Assembly (NCBI RefSeq): GCF_022539505.1
Contig: NC_061508.1
Span: forward strand, 340,579,484 to 340,643,483
Direction of reading: 5' to 3'
Length of the DNA stretch: 64,000 bases
Source of the DNA: Lolium rigidum
Taxonomy: Eukaryota; Streptophyta; Magnoliopsida; Poales; Poaceae
Shown: positions 1 to 12,383 of the stretch, piece by piece
Numbering within the stretch: the first letter of the stretch is position 1
Layout: every line of letters begins with the position of its first letter
Translations under genes and position numbers: made by a program
The notes under the pieces: model-generated
The model's database searches: none
What the model was told of the DNA's origin: nothing
The model's input: the letters and a program-made list of their open reading frames with translations, nothing else

Positions 1-84
1 CGCGAAACCATACCAGTCATGGTCTCGTGGCGTTCAGCACCGGAGGAGGACGAGTGGCCGCTGTGCGTCCCGCGAATCTCCTAG
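1..84 (+). CDS. 3' end of an unrecognised coding sequence (partial)
   Basis: The first 27 codons of the window are open in frame 1 and end in TAG at 82-84. The composition is GC-rich and codon-like. The peptide carries an acidic PEEDEWP stretch and ends VPRIS. An AT-rich, UTR-like stretch follows directly. The 5' part lies outside the window. I do not recognise the family: it could be the end of a host gene or of a non-LTR element ORF. Confidence is low because the ORF is short. Confidence 0.25.
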   Translation, partial: RETIPVMVSWRSAPEEDEWPLCVPRIS

Positions 85-1860
85 GATCTAACCGGCCGGT
101 CTTTGTATTTTTTGGTGATGTTTTAGGTCTGATTATTTTGATATACGAGTCTCATGTTTGATGATGGTTATTGGTCTGTTTCGCTAGTTCGTTAATTAAG
201 ACCTTAGCATAATAACTTTCTATTTATAAAATACAACAAGCTTTGATTATCTCCGGTGATTGAGAGAGGAGAACTACTGCTCACCTTCGGCTCTGTAGTC
301 ATTGTTAAGTGATCTAGGGACATATTTGTGATTTTTATTATTTTTCTAACTTGTCTGTACTACTATATATGGATGTTTATCAATAGATCGATAGATTTTT
401 TCGCAAAGAAAAACAGAGGAGGTTCTTGCTTGTTAATCCAAAAGTAATTTCCATCTGGTGCCAGAATAAAGCATTTTCTCTTTAGATAAAAACATATACC
501 CAGATCGTGAAGTATACATTACTAGTCTTCTTTATTATTATATTGGAGTTGGGGATGGTATGCACTTTGACATCAAACATTGGAGAAATCACAATCATGT
601 AATTATTTATCAAGGATCAGATCTTCCGCATGTTTTATAGCCAAAAGTGGTGACACAATGTCCATGTTCCGCCCGCGAATCACACAATCAATCACCAGAG
701 AGGCCAAATCAGAGGTCGAGCTCCGCCCTACCGGCGAACGGCAACAACCTCTGATCAGGCTGCCTCCACCACTGGCGGTGCCGCTTTATGCGTCTTCCTC
801 GTCGAGCGCTAACATATGCTGGCATGCCACCGTCGACGAGGTTATTTAGGTACATCACAAGACGTCGGGCCACTGGCCTCACTACCATCATCGAGTTCCC
901 CGTCCAACGCGGTTTTAGCATGCATGCCGCCGTCCATGATGTCATGCTGGTGTAGGAGATGACTATCTGCTAGACCTGTTGTCGTCGTTGACTTCCCCGT
1001 CGAGAAGGTCCGGCAGGACCGTAGGTGCAGTACAAACGTTGGGCTGCTGGCCCCGTTACCGTCGTTGACTTCCCTGTTGTTCACTAGCTTGTTGCCGTTG
1101 AGGATGTCATGCAGGTGCAGCACGAGACGTTGGGATGTTCCATGCTACTGCCGCCACCGGCTTCGCGGTGAGCACTAGCTTACTGCCATCGGCGAGACAC
1201 TATACATTCAAATATGAGAGGATTAGCGCTACCGAGCGACGTGCTTGTCATTGCAGCGTCTGTCTTGTCCAAAGAAGCAACATGGACATGAACCTTCCAA
1301 GCCGTCAGTGAATACTTGGGAGGCAGTGTTGTCTTAGGGTCAGGAAGAACATAAACAGGTGTGGGTGAGGCCAAAGGTTGCACGGGTAGACGTTGTTTGC
1401 GATACTTTAAAGCTTGCTAGCTTGTGCCCTCCATAGAGGATGAGCGGGAGGCTAGGAAGATGTCCACCTCTCCGATATCTCCCTGGACATGAGGAAACAG
1501 TCGTCGTTGCTGACAGTGAGATTGGAGATGGCACCAACACTGTGGGCGATGTCTAAGGACGGGAGGTTGGTGTCGTATTGCATCATCATAGCGGTGTGAT
1601 GGGCATGGTGAGCGGTAGCGCACGGATGTTGGGAACCACTGGAACATGCAGATCGCGCCAGCGCCCGTTTGGCGACAAGCAGATCATGCTGCGGCGTGTC
1701 AGTTGATGTGAAGCTGGCACCAATTCTCTCCTAAGGGCGTCCGTAGTAAATGACCATGATAGACCTACTGTGGGATGTAGCTAGGATGAGCTCACCACCA
1801 TTGGTCCAGCGAGACCACCAGGAGGATGTTTGCTGCACAAGCGGATCGTGACTTTTTTGG
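85..1860. other. No gene recognised; degenerate GC-rich repeat block
   Basis: Positions 85-600 are AT-rich with nothing identifiable. From about 600 to 1860 the sequence becomes GC-rich. It holds degenerate direct repeats: similar 'acgttgggct'-like starts near 858, 1032 and 1120, a 'gtcgttgacttccc' motif near 985 and 1062, and 'gatgtcatgc' near 938 and 1105. Overlapping ORFs in several frames have no recognisable domain and look like by-products of the GC content. It could be the inside of an old non-autonomous transposon. Confidence 0.4.
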
Positions 1861-2855
1861 TGTAAATTAATAGCCTGAATAATTATATCCGACGTTGTTT
1901 CAACGACAGTGAGTACTAACTCAATTAGTAGTGCCCGGTGTTGTTGCGAGATACTACAAGCTAGCTTGAGAGCACACTACCAAAATGCTACATCGACTTT
2001 TTTTTCCAAATTAAGATTCTCTATTCTTAGCATAATAAATACCTGGATCTGGTTTTGTAGTGGACCAAAATACTGCACAACCTGGGTTTGGTTAAAGGAT
2101 GGCTGCCAGGTCTTGCGAGATAAATTGCCACGAAGTCATAAAAGGATAGTATATGTATTGGGACAAAATTAGGAAGAGGCCTGCTTCAGTGGTTCGTCCG
2201 AAACCAAACTCGTGTAACTCATAGGGATGCCGGCAAATCTTAGCAAACATGCCATTCACACCGAAGAGATATCGGCAAATCTCGGTCGTCTTTTTGTTCT
2301 AAGCGCAGGTGAGTTTCGGAGGGTGGACCATTGAAGCATATACCAATTAGGAAAGTTTGCATCAATTATTTTAAAAATAAGACACCCTTTTTAGCATATA
2401 TCAGCACTGAACCAACGTCTGATTCTTTTTACCAAAGATTTCATTCTTTTTTCACGTGCTAGGCATTCCTGAAAAGGCATCCCAAAGGTTATCTTGTTCA
2501 AATAGAACATCTATGCATGTTCTTTGCAAGCAAACTAGGAAAAATTGCCTTAAATACTTTAAAACTAAAATCCACTTTTCTTCATATAATCATATTTATA
2601 AGATTAGAGTATGCGGTGGTTTTTTTCCCTATCGAAAATTGCCTCTTCGATTTCCTATAAATTAATTTCGATGGTTATAATACATTCCATTATATGTAGT
2701 AGACCAACTTATCACGATCTTTTGATTAGTTTATTTAGTTGGTATATATTTTGAGACAACATCTTATTGCACAAACTTGGAACTACAATAAGTAAATGAC
2801 ACAAGTATTTAAAAATGCGATAAAATTTATGTCAATACAGAGAGCTTTTTAATTT

Positions 2856-2883
2856 CCGTAGCAACGCACGGGCATTCAACTAG
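2856..2883 (+). mobile_element. Candidate Helitron 3' terminus
   Basis: The sequence has a short GC-rich hairpin (CCGT...ACGG arms around GCAACGC), followed about 10 nt later by CTAG and then T. This is the usual layout of a Helitron 3' end: subterminal hairpin, CTRR end, insertion before T. The 'GCAACGCACGGGC' core is a common terminus in grass repeats. No 5' TC end or Rep/helicase gene was found, so the element would start at an unknown point upstream, perhaps in the AT-rich 1860-2855 stretch. Confidence 0.35.
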
Positions 2884-4372
2884 TACTGGTAACTTTGCAG
2901 TACGGATTTATTGTGGAGAAAAGTAAATTTGCTCGATCGATGGGTTTTAATTGGTCCTGGTCACTGGTCAGTGCTGCTCTCTCGAGTAGTATATGCTCTA
3001 CCAAGAGAATAGTCTGTCTCATATGACATGCAATCAGTATCACAATTAAGCACGTGTAGTCTGTCCGTCCGTCGTCCGTCCGTAAGACAAGTAAAACCTA
3101 CCCAACAAGAATCTCAGGACTCGGAAGGAGAAAGAAAGGACTGTACGTACCACGTTCAAAGGAAATAAGGAACAGTTTCTCTCATCGGAAGCTCGTCGGC
3201 AACTTCGACGGTCGTCCACGAGGACGTTCGTACGAATACGCCACCGTACGACCGATTCAGATGTTGAGATGAATATGGAGATATCGCCAATAATCGAACG
3301 TGTACGCCGCGAAAAAAATCAAACGTGTACATCACGACATGCTGGTGCACTCCAACTATATATGTTTGCATCCATCCAGCGGTGACTGGTGCAGCGCTCA
3401 GGTCAAGTCGCCGGTCGACTTGTCCCGAGAAAGTATCCGGTGGAAACTAACTTTCAATGGAATATGATGAAAATCACATAAAAATCATGTTTGAAAATTC
3501 AAAAAGAAAATCTCGAGAAAAATGTGTTGTGTTGGGAAGGTAGAATTCTACAGGCATGTAGTTGTTCAAGTGGAAACTCAAAATTGTCTATAAGCTATGA
3601 ACATGCTAAATTGAGTAATAATAGTACCAAGCACTAAACAAATGGTACTATTCATTGCTAAATTTGTCTTTTACATATCTGTCTGATAAATATTACCTGG
3701 AACTTGTAAAACTGCCTGTATGTAGAACTCTACATTCTCAACATCATGCATTTTTTCTCATAATTTTTTAAAACTTGTAGACGTGGTTTCCACGATTTTT
3801 TTTATTATTATAGGGTGGTTTTCACCTGCTGGCACATATTTAAGTAAGTTACTGTAATGTGGATCAAGTGGTCTAATTCTGCGGTTGCACGCGACTGCAA
3901 GAAAACGGTAATACACATCCATTTTCAGATTGAGTTTTTGGGGATGAGAAAATAGTTGAATCTATTTTTTACCCTGAGTTATGGTGTCATGAGAAATTTC
4001 CTCCAACTTAAGTTTTCGCACATGTTGGTAAATCATATCATTGTTGCACCAAAAAACACGACAACACATTTGCATCGATGATTCGAGAATTCTCTTTGAA
4101 GCATACATCGTAAATCATTTCAATATGGAGATACTATGCATGCACCAACTGTCATGTGTGCTTCCCACATACCGAAACACCGTATGCAACATCGAAAATC
4201 ATTTTCACGGACCTATCACAAAAATGGAGGCTTGCAGAACCTCACATATGCAACCTAGCCAGCCCATGAATATATTGTTGTATCTAGATCGGGTGCCTCC
4301 CAGATAAATCTTTTACAAACCTGTCTTGTTCGTGGTCGGCTCGCAAGATCATAGCTATTCACACCGGGGCAG
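2884..4372. other. Intergenic, nothing recognised
   Basis: AT-rich sequence with scattered short ORFs and no domain, terminal repeat or tandem array that I can identify. It is the sequence into which the 4378-11470 retrotransposon inserted. Confidence 0.5.
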
Positions 4373-4377
4373 GACAT

Positions 4378-5890
4378 TGATACGTCCCCGACGTATCCAT
4401 AATTTCTGTCGTTCCATGCTTGTTTTATGACAATACTTACATGTTTTGATTGCACTTTATAATGTTTTTATGCGTTTTCCGGAACTAACCTATTAACAAG
4501 ATGCCACAGTGCTAGTTCCTGTTTTCTGCTGTTTTTGGTTCCAGAAAGGCTGTTCGGGCAATATTCTCGGAATTCGATGAAACGAAGACCAAACCTCCTA
4601 TTTTTCCCGGAAGCGTCCAGAACACCGAAGAAGAGTCGGAGAGGGGCCAGAGGGCCACCACACCATAGGGCGGCGCGACCTGGCCTGGGCCCGCGCCGGC
4701 CCGTGGTGTGGCGCCCCGTGTGCCCCCTGCGCCGCCTCTTCGCCTATAAAATCCCTTTCGACCTAAAAACACCGAAACTCTTGACGAAACTCCGGAAACA
4801 CTCCGGGGCGCCGCCACCATCGCGAAACTCCAATTCGGGGGACGAAGTCTCCGTCCCGGCACCTCGCCGGGACGGGGAAGTGCCCGGAAGCCATCTCCAT
4901 CAACGCCATCGCCTCCATCATGCTCCGTGAGTAGTTCCCCCATGGACTACGGGTTCTAGCTGTAGCTAGTTGGTATTCTCTCCCCCATGTACTTCAATAC
5001 AATGATCTCATGAGGTGCCTTACATGATTGAGATTCATCTCGATGTAATCGGTGTTGTGTTTGTCGGGATCCGATGGATTGTTACATTATGATTGTCTAT
5101 CTACAAAGTTTATGAAGTTATTGTTGCTGCAATCTTGTTGTGTTTAATGCTTGTCACTAGGGCCCGAGTGGCATGATCTTAGATTTGAGCTCTATATTTA
5201 TTGCTTAGATTGTATCTACAAGTTGTATGCACATGTCGCTGTCCGGAACCAATGGCCCCGAAGTGACAGAAATCGGAACAACCGGAGGGGATGGTAGTGA
5301 TGTGAGGATCACATGTTTTCACCAAGTGTTAATGCTTTGCTCCGGTGCTCTATTAAAAGGAGTACCTTAATATCCAGTAGTTTCCCTTGAGGCCCGGCTG
5401 CCACCGGCTGGTAGGACAAAAGATGTTGTACAAGTTTCTCATTGCGAGCACGTACGACTATTATTGGAAAACATGCCTACATGATTAATAATCTTGATAT
5501 TCTGTCTTAATGCTATTTCAATCCTATCAATTGCCCGACTGTAATTTGTTCACCCAACACTTGTTATTGGAGAGTTGCCACTAGTGTAGATAGCTGGGAA
5601 CCCCGGTCCATCTTTCATCATCATATACTCGTTCTACATGTCAACTGTTTTCCGGTGCCATTGCTCTCATATTACTATTACTGTCGCTGTGTTACTCGTT
5701 ACTACTGCTCCCATATTATCGCTACTTTCACATCACCCCTGTTGCTAGTGCTTTTCCAGTGTGCAGCTGAATTGACAACTCAGTTGTTAAGGCTTATAAG
5801 TATTCTTTACCTCCCCTTGTGTCGAATCAATAAATTTGGGTTTTACTTCCCTCGAAGACTGTTGCGATCCCCTATACTTGTGGGTCATCA
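4378..5890 (+). repeat. 5' LTR of the 4378-11470 element
   Basis: The 1513-bp repeat starts TGATACGTCC and ends TCATCA, and pairs with 9963-11470. It contains a 'cctataaaatcc' TATA-like box near 4743, so U3/R/U5 order fits plus-strand transcription. Differences from the 3' LTR include substitutions, one 12-bp indel near 4525, and many one-base changes at CTG/CAG sites. Confidence 0.93.
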
Positions 5891-5901
5891 AGACTATTTT
5901 C

Positions 5902-5919
5902 TGGCGCCGTTGCCGGGGA
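5902..5919 (+). other. Primer binding site, tRNA-Asp type
   Basis: TGGCGCCGTTGCCGGGGA begins 12 bp after the LTR. It is complementary to the 3' end of plant tRNA-Asp(GUC), including the added CCA. It primes minus-strand cDNA synthesis. Confidence 0.85.
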
Positions 5920-6151
5920 GGCATAGCTCTACTCATAAGTTCACCTGGGGAGTACACTCCACCTCTCTCTCTATTTTATTTTGTTTTGCTTAGTTTAATT
6001 TTGTCTAGTTTATTTGTGCTTAGTTTATTTCTGTCTAGTATTAGTTTGCTTAGTTTACTTTTGTCTAGTTTATTTCAGTTTTGTTTTACTTTCCTCATAT
6101 ACCCAAAAATCCATAAAAATTTGAAAAATCGAAAAATTAAAAATTTCTGTT

Positions 6152-7521
6152 ATGGGAGAACCTACAACCTACTTGGAGCTTATAGAATGTTATAATTGTT
6201 ATAGAGAATCAAGAACTGGTAAAATAATGAGTGCTATGATAGAAAAATTGAATACAATTGCTAAAATCTTGCTTGAACGCCATGATATAAACTCGTTGCT
6301 CTCAACAGGATACTAAACTTCTTAAATTTCAATGTGGCTTTAGTGAGGAATTTTTAATTAAGAACTATAATCGGAATTGCTATATTCATTATGGGTTCGA
6401 AGAGGTAGAACAATTTGTCTTATTTATGGGAGCCTCCGAGATAGAATCCTTCATGGTTGAGAATTATGAAACTTGTGTTGTTTGTAAGGGCCTTAAAGAT
6501 TATGTCTCTACTATCCTTAATTCTTGCATAGAATGCTACGAGTAGGAATCCTTATATCCTTGATTATAAAGAGAGACACATTAATGCACAAGAATGCACT
6601 CACAATTTGCAGGAACCGGTGGAAGAAGAAATTGATGAACCTGAAAGCTCATTGGATGAAAAAGAGGAGGAAATTGATGAACCTGAAAGCTCATTGGATG
6701 AAAAAGAAGAGGAGAGCGACAAACGAAAGGAGGAAGAATGGATTAGCTACCCATGCCAACCTTCTAATGAGAGTAACTCTTTATCTCTTACACTATTTGA
6801 TTGTCCTCCATGCTTACCGGAAGAGGTTGAATGTTATGTTCCTGTGAATTCTCTTGAAGTATTGCCTATGAGTAAAACTTGTGAAAATAATTATGCTACT
6901 GTTATTTATGATAATCCATGCTACTTTGATAAATCTTATGATAATGCTTTGTTTGTGCCTGATGTCGAAATGCATGGTACTAAAGAATTTTGCTTGGCAA
7001 ATGTTTATGATAAAGCTTTAGATGATGGTCCTATGTTACTTGATAATATTAATTGTACTACTAATGAAAATGGGATTGGAGAGTTCTTGACTTATTCTAT
7101 GAGTCCCATATCTATTGAGATTGATCAACTACCTTGTTATATTATTAATAAAAGTAAGTTTGAAAGTTTTAATTCCACTATTCTTGAACTTAATAAAAAA
7201 ATTGTGTTTGGAAATCATGAAAAGTATGCTGCATGTGATAGCTATATTGTTGAGTTTGTTCATGAAGCTACTGAAAATTATTATGAGAGAGGAAAATATG
7301 GTTGTAGAAATTTTCATGGTACTAATACACCTCTCTATATGCTGAAATTTTTGAAGTTATCCTTGTTTTATCCTCTTATGATTGTCACTTTGTTCTTCAT
7401 GAATTTATTTGCGTACAAGATTCCTTTGCATAGGAAGCATGTTAGACTTAAATGTGTTTTGGATTTGCCTCTTGATGCTCTCTTTTGCTTCGAATACTAT
7501 TTCTTGCGAGTGCATCATTAA
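6152..7521 (+). CDS. Long acidic non-gag ORF of the retrotransposon (two frame breaks)
   Basis: An ATG at 6152 opens a frame that stops early near 6315. A second open stretch runs to 6545, and the last (ATG 6607) runs to 7521 (304 aa). The two breaks sit at CTCG (6292-6295) and CGAG (6539-6542). Reading each as CTG or CAG would join all three parts into one ORF of about 455 codons. The N-terminal part is rich in Cys, Tyr and Asn. The middle has a tandem 14-residue acidic repeat around EEIDEPESSLDEK. The C-terminal end has a hydrophobic stretch that could span a membrane. There is no gag, zinc-knuckle or protease motif. The function is unknown; it may be a family-specific accessory protein of a non-autonomous element. 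Confidence 0.6.
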
Positions 7522-8149
7522 AACTGCTGAGCCCATCTTAATGGCTGTAAAGAAAGCAACTTCTTGGGAGATAACCAATGTGTTATTTTGCTACAGTACT
7601 TTGTTTTATATTTGTGTCTTGGAAGTTGTTTACTACTGTAGAAACCTCTCCTTATCTTAGTTTTGTGTTTTGTTGTGCCAAGTGAAGCCTCTAATCGAAG
7701 GTTGATACTAGATTTGGATTTCTGCGCAGAAACAGATTTCTATCTGTCACGAATCTGGGCTGTTTTCTCTGTAGGTAACTCAGAAAATTAAGCCAATTTA
7801 CGTGCGTGTTCCTAAGATATGTACGCAACTTTCATTAGTTTTGAGTTTTCTGATTTGAGCAACAGAAGTATTTTATTAAAATTCGACTTTACTGGCTGTT
7901 CTGTTTTGGCAGATTTTGTCTCTGTTTTTTGCATTGTCTCTTGTGGACTTTAAGCGAGGTTTTCTAGACGTGGAGAGCTGTAACTAATGTTTTATTGAGT
8001 TCTTGCAATGTGACACTACAGGACCAAGGTGGATTCAAATTTTTTGAGTACTAACCCCTCTAATGAAGTTTATGAGAAGTTTGGTGTGAAGGAAGTTTTC
8101 AAGGGTCAAGAGAGGAAGATGATATATGATCGAGAAGAGTGAAAAGTCT

Positions 8150-8234
8150 AAGCTTGGGGATGCCCCCGTGGTTCATCCCTGCATATTTCAAGAAGACTCA
8201 AGCGTCTAAGCTTGGGGATGCCCAAGGCATCCCC
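8150..8234 (+). repeat. PPT-like motif pair with a perfect hairpin
   Basis: AAGCTTGGGGATGCC occurs twice, at 8150-8164 and 8208-8222, although the true polypurine tract is 1.7 kb downstream at 9948-9962. The second copy forms a hairpin with 9-bp arms and a 3-nt loop (8214-8234: GGGGATGCC, CAA, GGCATCCCC). The same hairpin lies at the equivalent place in the two minus-strand Gypsy elements (14661-14681 and 57596-57616). It may be an RNA signal or an internal priming site. Confidence 0.6.
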
Positions 8235-9947
8235 TTCTTCATCAACTTATCAGGTTCCTCCCCGAAACTATATTTTTATTCGGTCACATCATATGTGTTT
8301 TACTTGGAGCGTCTGTGTGCTTTTATTTTTGTTTATGTTTGAATAAATTCGGATCCTAGCAATCCTTGTGTGGGAGAGATACACGCTCCGCTTTTTCATA
8401 TGAACACTCGTGTTCTTCGTTTTACTTTTAATGTTCAATGATAAAAGTTAGAAGCTATTGCACTTATTTATATTTGGTTGGAAACAGAAAATGCCTCATC
8501 ATGTCTTGGATAATTTGACACTTGGCAATTGTTTTGAGCTCTCAAGTAGATCATGATTAAGTTTTTTTCATGTAGTCTAAGCCTATTAGTGGAGAACTAC
8601 CGTAGAGCTTGTTAAAATTGGTTTGCATAATTGATCTCTCTTAAGGTCTAGATATTTTCTGGTAAAAGTGTTTGAGCAACAAGGAAGACAGTGTAGAGTA
8701 TTATAATGCTTGCAATATGTTCTTATGTAAGTTTTGCTGTACCGGTTCATACTTGTGTTCTCTTCAAAAAGCCTTGCTAGCCTAAGCCTTGTATCGAGAG
8801 GGATTACTTCTCATGCATCCAAAATACTTGAGCCAACCACTATGCCATTTGTGTCCACCATACCCACCTACTATGTGGTATTTCCTGCCATTCCAAAGTA
8901 AATTGCTTGAGTGCTACCTTTAAACAATTCAAAATGCTTCTCAATTTGTGTCAATGTTTTATAGCTCATGAGGAAGTATGTGGTGTTTATCTTTCAATCT
9001 TGTTGGGCAACTTTCACCAATGGACTAGTGGCTTCATCCGCTTATCCAATAATTTTGCAAAAAGAGCTGGCAATGGGATTTCCGAGTCCCAAATTAATTA
9101 ACAAAAATAGACACTCCTCCATGGTATGTGATTGTTGGACGGCACCCGAGGATTCGGTTAGCCATGGCTTGTGTAAGCAAAGGTTGGGGGAGTGTCATCA
9201 TAATGAAACTAAAATAAAAAGGCACTCCTTCATGGCATGAGATTGTTGGCAGGCACCCGAGGATTCGGTTAGCCATGGTTTGTGAAAGAAAGGTTGGAAG
9301 GAGTGCCACCCAAAAATAAAAATAATTCATGGGAGCCGCTCTTGATGGTTTGTCTAGCAAGGGGGTTAGAGTGCCCACTACCATTCGTTGACAACAACAA
9401 ACACCTCTCAAAACTTTACTTTTATGCTCTCTATATGTTTTCAAAACCAAAGCTCTAGCACAAATATAGCAATCAATGCTTTCCTCTTTGAAGGACCTTT
9501 CTTTTACTTTATGTTGAGTCAGTTTACCTACTTCCTTCCATCTTAGAAGCAAACACTTGTGTCAACTGTGCATTGATTCTTACATACTTGCTTATTCGCA
9601 TTCATCATATTACTTTGTGTTGACAATTATCCATGAGATATGCATGTTACAAGTTGAAAGCAACCGCTGAAGCTCATATCTTCCTTTGTGTTGCTTCGAT
9701 GCCTTTACTTTGAACTTATTGCTTTATGAGTTAACTCTTGTGCAAGACTTTTGATACTAGTCTTGAAGGTATTATTCATGAAAAGTTTTGCTATATGTTA
9801 TCTATTTGTTAGCAACTATAGATCATTGCCTTGAGTCACTCATTCATTTCATATGCTTTGTAATAGTATGATCAAGGTTATGTAAGTAGCATGTCACTAC
9901 AGAAATTATTCTTTTTATCGTTTACCTGCTCGGGACGAGCAGGAACT

Positions 9948-9962
9948 AAGCTTGGGGATGCT
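9948..9962 (+). other. Polypurine tract of the 4378-11470 element
   Basis: AAGCTTGGGGATGCT lies directly before the 3' LTR start (TGATACG at 9963). It is the expected plus-strand DNA primer site. Confidence 0.7.
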
Positions 9963-11470
9963 TGATACGTCCCCGACGTATCCATAATTTCTGTCGTTCC
10001 ATGCTTGTTTTATGACAATACTTACATGTTTTGCTTGCACTTTATAATGTTTTTATGCGTTTTCCGGAACTAACCTATTAACAAGATGCCACAGTGCCAG
10101 TTCCTGTTTTTGGTTCCAGAAAGGCTGTCCGGGCAATATTCTCGGAATTCGACGAAACGAAGACCAAACCTCCTATTTTTCCCGGAAGCGTCCAGAACAC
10201 CGAAGAAGAGTCGGAGAGGGGCCGGAGGGCCACCACACCATAGGGCGGCGCGGCCTGGCCTGGGCCCGCGCCGGCCTGTGGTGTGGCGCCCCCAGGTGCC
10301 CCCCTGCGCCGCCTCTTCGCCTATAAAATCCCTTTCGACCTAAAAACACCGAAACTCTTGACGAAACTCCGGAAAGACTCCAGGGGCGCCGCCACCATCG
10401 CGAAACTCCAATTCGGGGGACGAAGTCTCTGTCCCGGCACCCTGCGGGACGGGGAAGTGCCCCGGAAGCCATCTCCATCAACGCCATCGCCTCCATCATG
10501 CTCCGTGAGTAGTTCCCCCATGGACTACGGGTTCTAGGCTGTAGCTAGTTGGTATTCTCTCCCCATGTACTTCAATACAATGATCTCATGAGCTGCCTTA
10601 CATGATTGAGATTCATCCGATGTAATCGGTGTTGTGTTTGTCGGGATCCGATGGATTGTTACATTATGATTGTCTATCTACAAAGTTTATGAAGTTATTG
10701 TTGTCTGCAATCTTGTTGTGTTTAATGCTTGTCACTAGGGCCCGAGTGGCATGATCTTAGATTTGAGCTCTATATTTATTGCTTAGATTGTATCTACAAG
10801 TTGTATGCACATGTCGCTGTCCGGAACCAATGGCCCCGAAGTGACAGAAATCGGGACAACCGGAGGGGATGGTAGTGATGTGAGGATCACATGTTTTCAC
10901 CAAGTGTTAATGCTTTGCTCCGGTGCTCTATTAAAAGGAGTACCTTAATATCCAGTAGTTTCCCTTGAGGCCCGGCTGCCACCGGCTGGTAGGACAAAAG
11001 ATGTTGTACAAGTTTCTCATTGCGAGCACGTACGACTATTATTGGAAAACATGCCTACATGATTAATGATCTTGATATTCTGTCTTAATGCTATTTCAAT
11101 CCTATCAATTGCCCGATCGTAATTTGTTCACCCAACACTTGTTATTGGAGAGTTGCCACTAGTGTAGATAGTCTGGGAACCCGGTCCATCTTTCATCATC
11201 ATATACTCGTTCTACATGTCAACTCGTTTTACGGTGCCATTGCTCTCATATTACTATTACTACTCGCTGTGTTACTTGTTACTATCTGCTCCCATATTAC
11301 TGCTACTTTCACATCACCCCTGTTGCTAGTGCTTTTCCGAGTGCAGCTGAATTGACAACTCAGTTGTTAAGGCTTATAAGTATTCTTTACCTCCCCTTGT
11401 GTCGAATCAATAAATTTGGGTTTTACTTCCCTCGAAGACTATTGCGATCCCCTATACTTGTGGGTCATCA
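9963..11470 (+). repeat. 3' LTR of the 4378-11470 element
   Basis: The 1508-bp partner of 4378-5890 has the same TG...CA ends, followed by the GACAT duplication. Against the 5' LTR it shows several CTG/CTCG and CAG/CGAG swaps, for example near 11223 and 11338. Confidence 0.93.
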
Positions 11471-11475
11471 GACAT

Positions 11476-12383
11476 GTATAAGCAAACTAGGCGAGGGAGC
11501 AACCATCGGCTAAAATCAATGGGAGGAACAACAACCTAACACAGCGGCTATCTATTGTCGAGATGTGGATCAAGCCTGGACGAATGGGGAATGTGAGGAG
11601 GAGCATTCACTAGCGGCAGTCATGATGGAATAGTGGCAGTCGGTGCCAGCTTGGAGCGAATCCGAGCATACCAGTGTGTGTGGTGTATGGTGTTGGACAT
11701 GAATGAGGACAAAGTATACTCGCTAGGACGAAGCTAGCCGATGCATCATCCAACATAATTTAAGCATTTTCATATTTTTTACACAATGTCATAATTAAAG
11801 GAAAAGCCCCGACAAGATTTTGAATATGTAAACATTGTCACAAGATCACAAGTGGGGTAAACAATGAATTTACTCTAGTAAACCATTGTGAGATTGTCTA
11901 TTTATAGACCACATGCTGGAAGGGAGTCATTTCTTTAACTTAATAAAACCGCCCAAGAGCAGAGTTCATGAACCAGCAAGGGTAACTTAATAAAATCAAA
12001 CAAAAACAGAGTTCATGAACCAACAAGGGTTCCACAAGTATGAAACAACGTCAACAAAGACAAGATACTCATAGAGGCATATGTAAGATTCCTAGTTATG
12101 ACTATCCCTACGATTGCTCAAATGAGTTCGGATCTTGTCGGCGGCCGCTCCTAGCGCTTCCAGGTCCTTCGTGTAGCTCCAACTTTCCACACCTGCATGT
12201 GCAAAGCCACTTTATATGGAAATAAGAGGCTTGGCTAGGGAAGGTAGCCTAAATTGTAAAATTATTTATAGTGGTCCAGAGGGACCAACACGAAGCCGTG
12301 AAAAATCCAATAAACATGTTTTCATTGGACTTTGACACAGTTAAGTGTTCGGTACACATCAACATATCATGTGGGGTTAAAGG
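11476..12383. other. Intergenic, nothing coding recognised
   Basis: Mixed-composition sequence between the first retrotransposon and a LINE remnant. An imperfect direct repeat of about 45 bp around 'gttcatgaaccarcaaggg' lies near 11960-12030. No domain or terminus was identified. Confidence 0.5.

Larger units (their letters stand above)
4378..11470 (+). mobile_element. Complete non-autonomous Gypsy-type LTR retrotransposon
   Basis: Two long direct repeats (4378-5890 and 9963-11470) begin TGATACGTCC and end GGGTCATCA. They are flanked by a perfect 5-bp duplication GACAT (4373-4377 and 11471-11475). A tRNA-Asp-type primer binding site follows the left LTR and a purine-rich AAGCTTGGGGATGCT precedes the right one. 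The inside (about 4.07 kb) has no gag, protease, reverse transcriptase or integrase. It carries one long acidic ORF and a long untranslated 3' part. Movement would need proteins from an autonomous relative. Layout and LTR style match Pooideae Gypsy families; I do not assign a family name. Confidence 0.93.
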
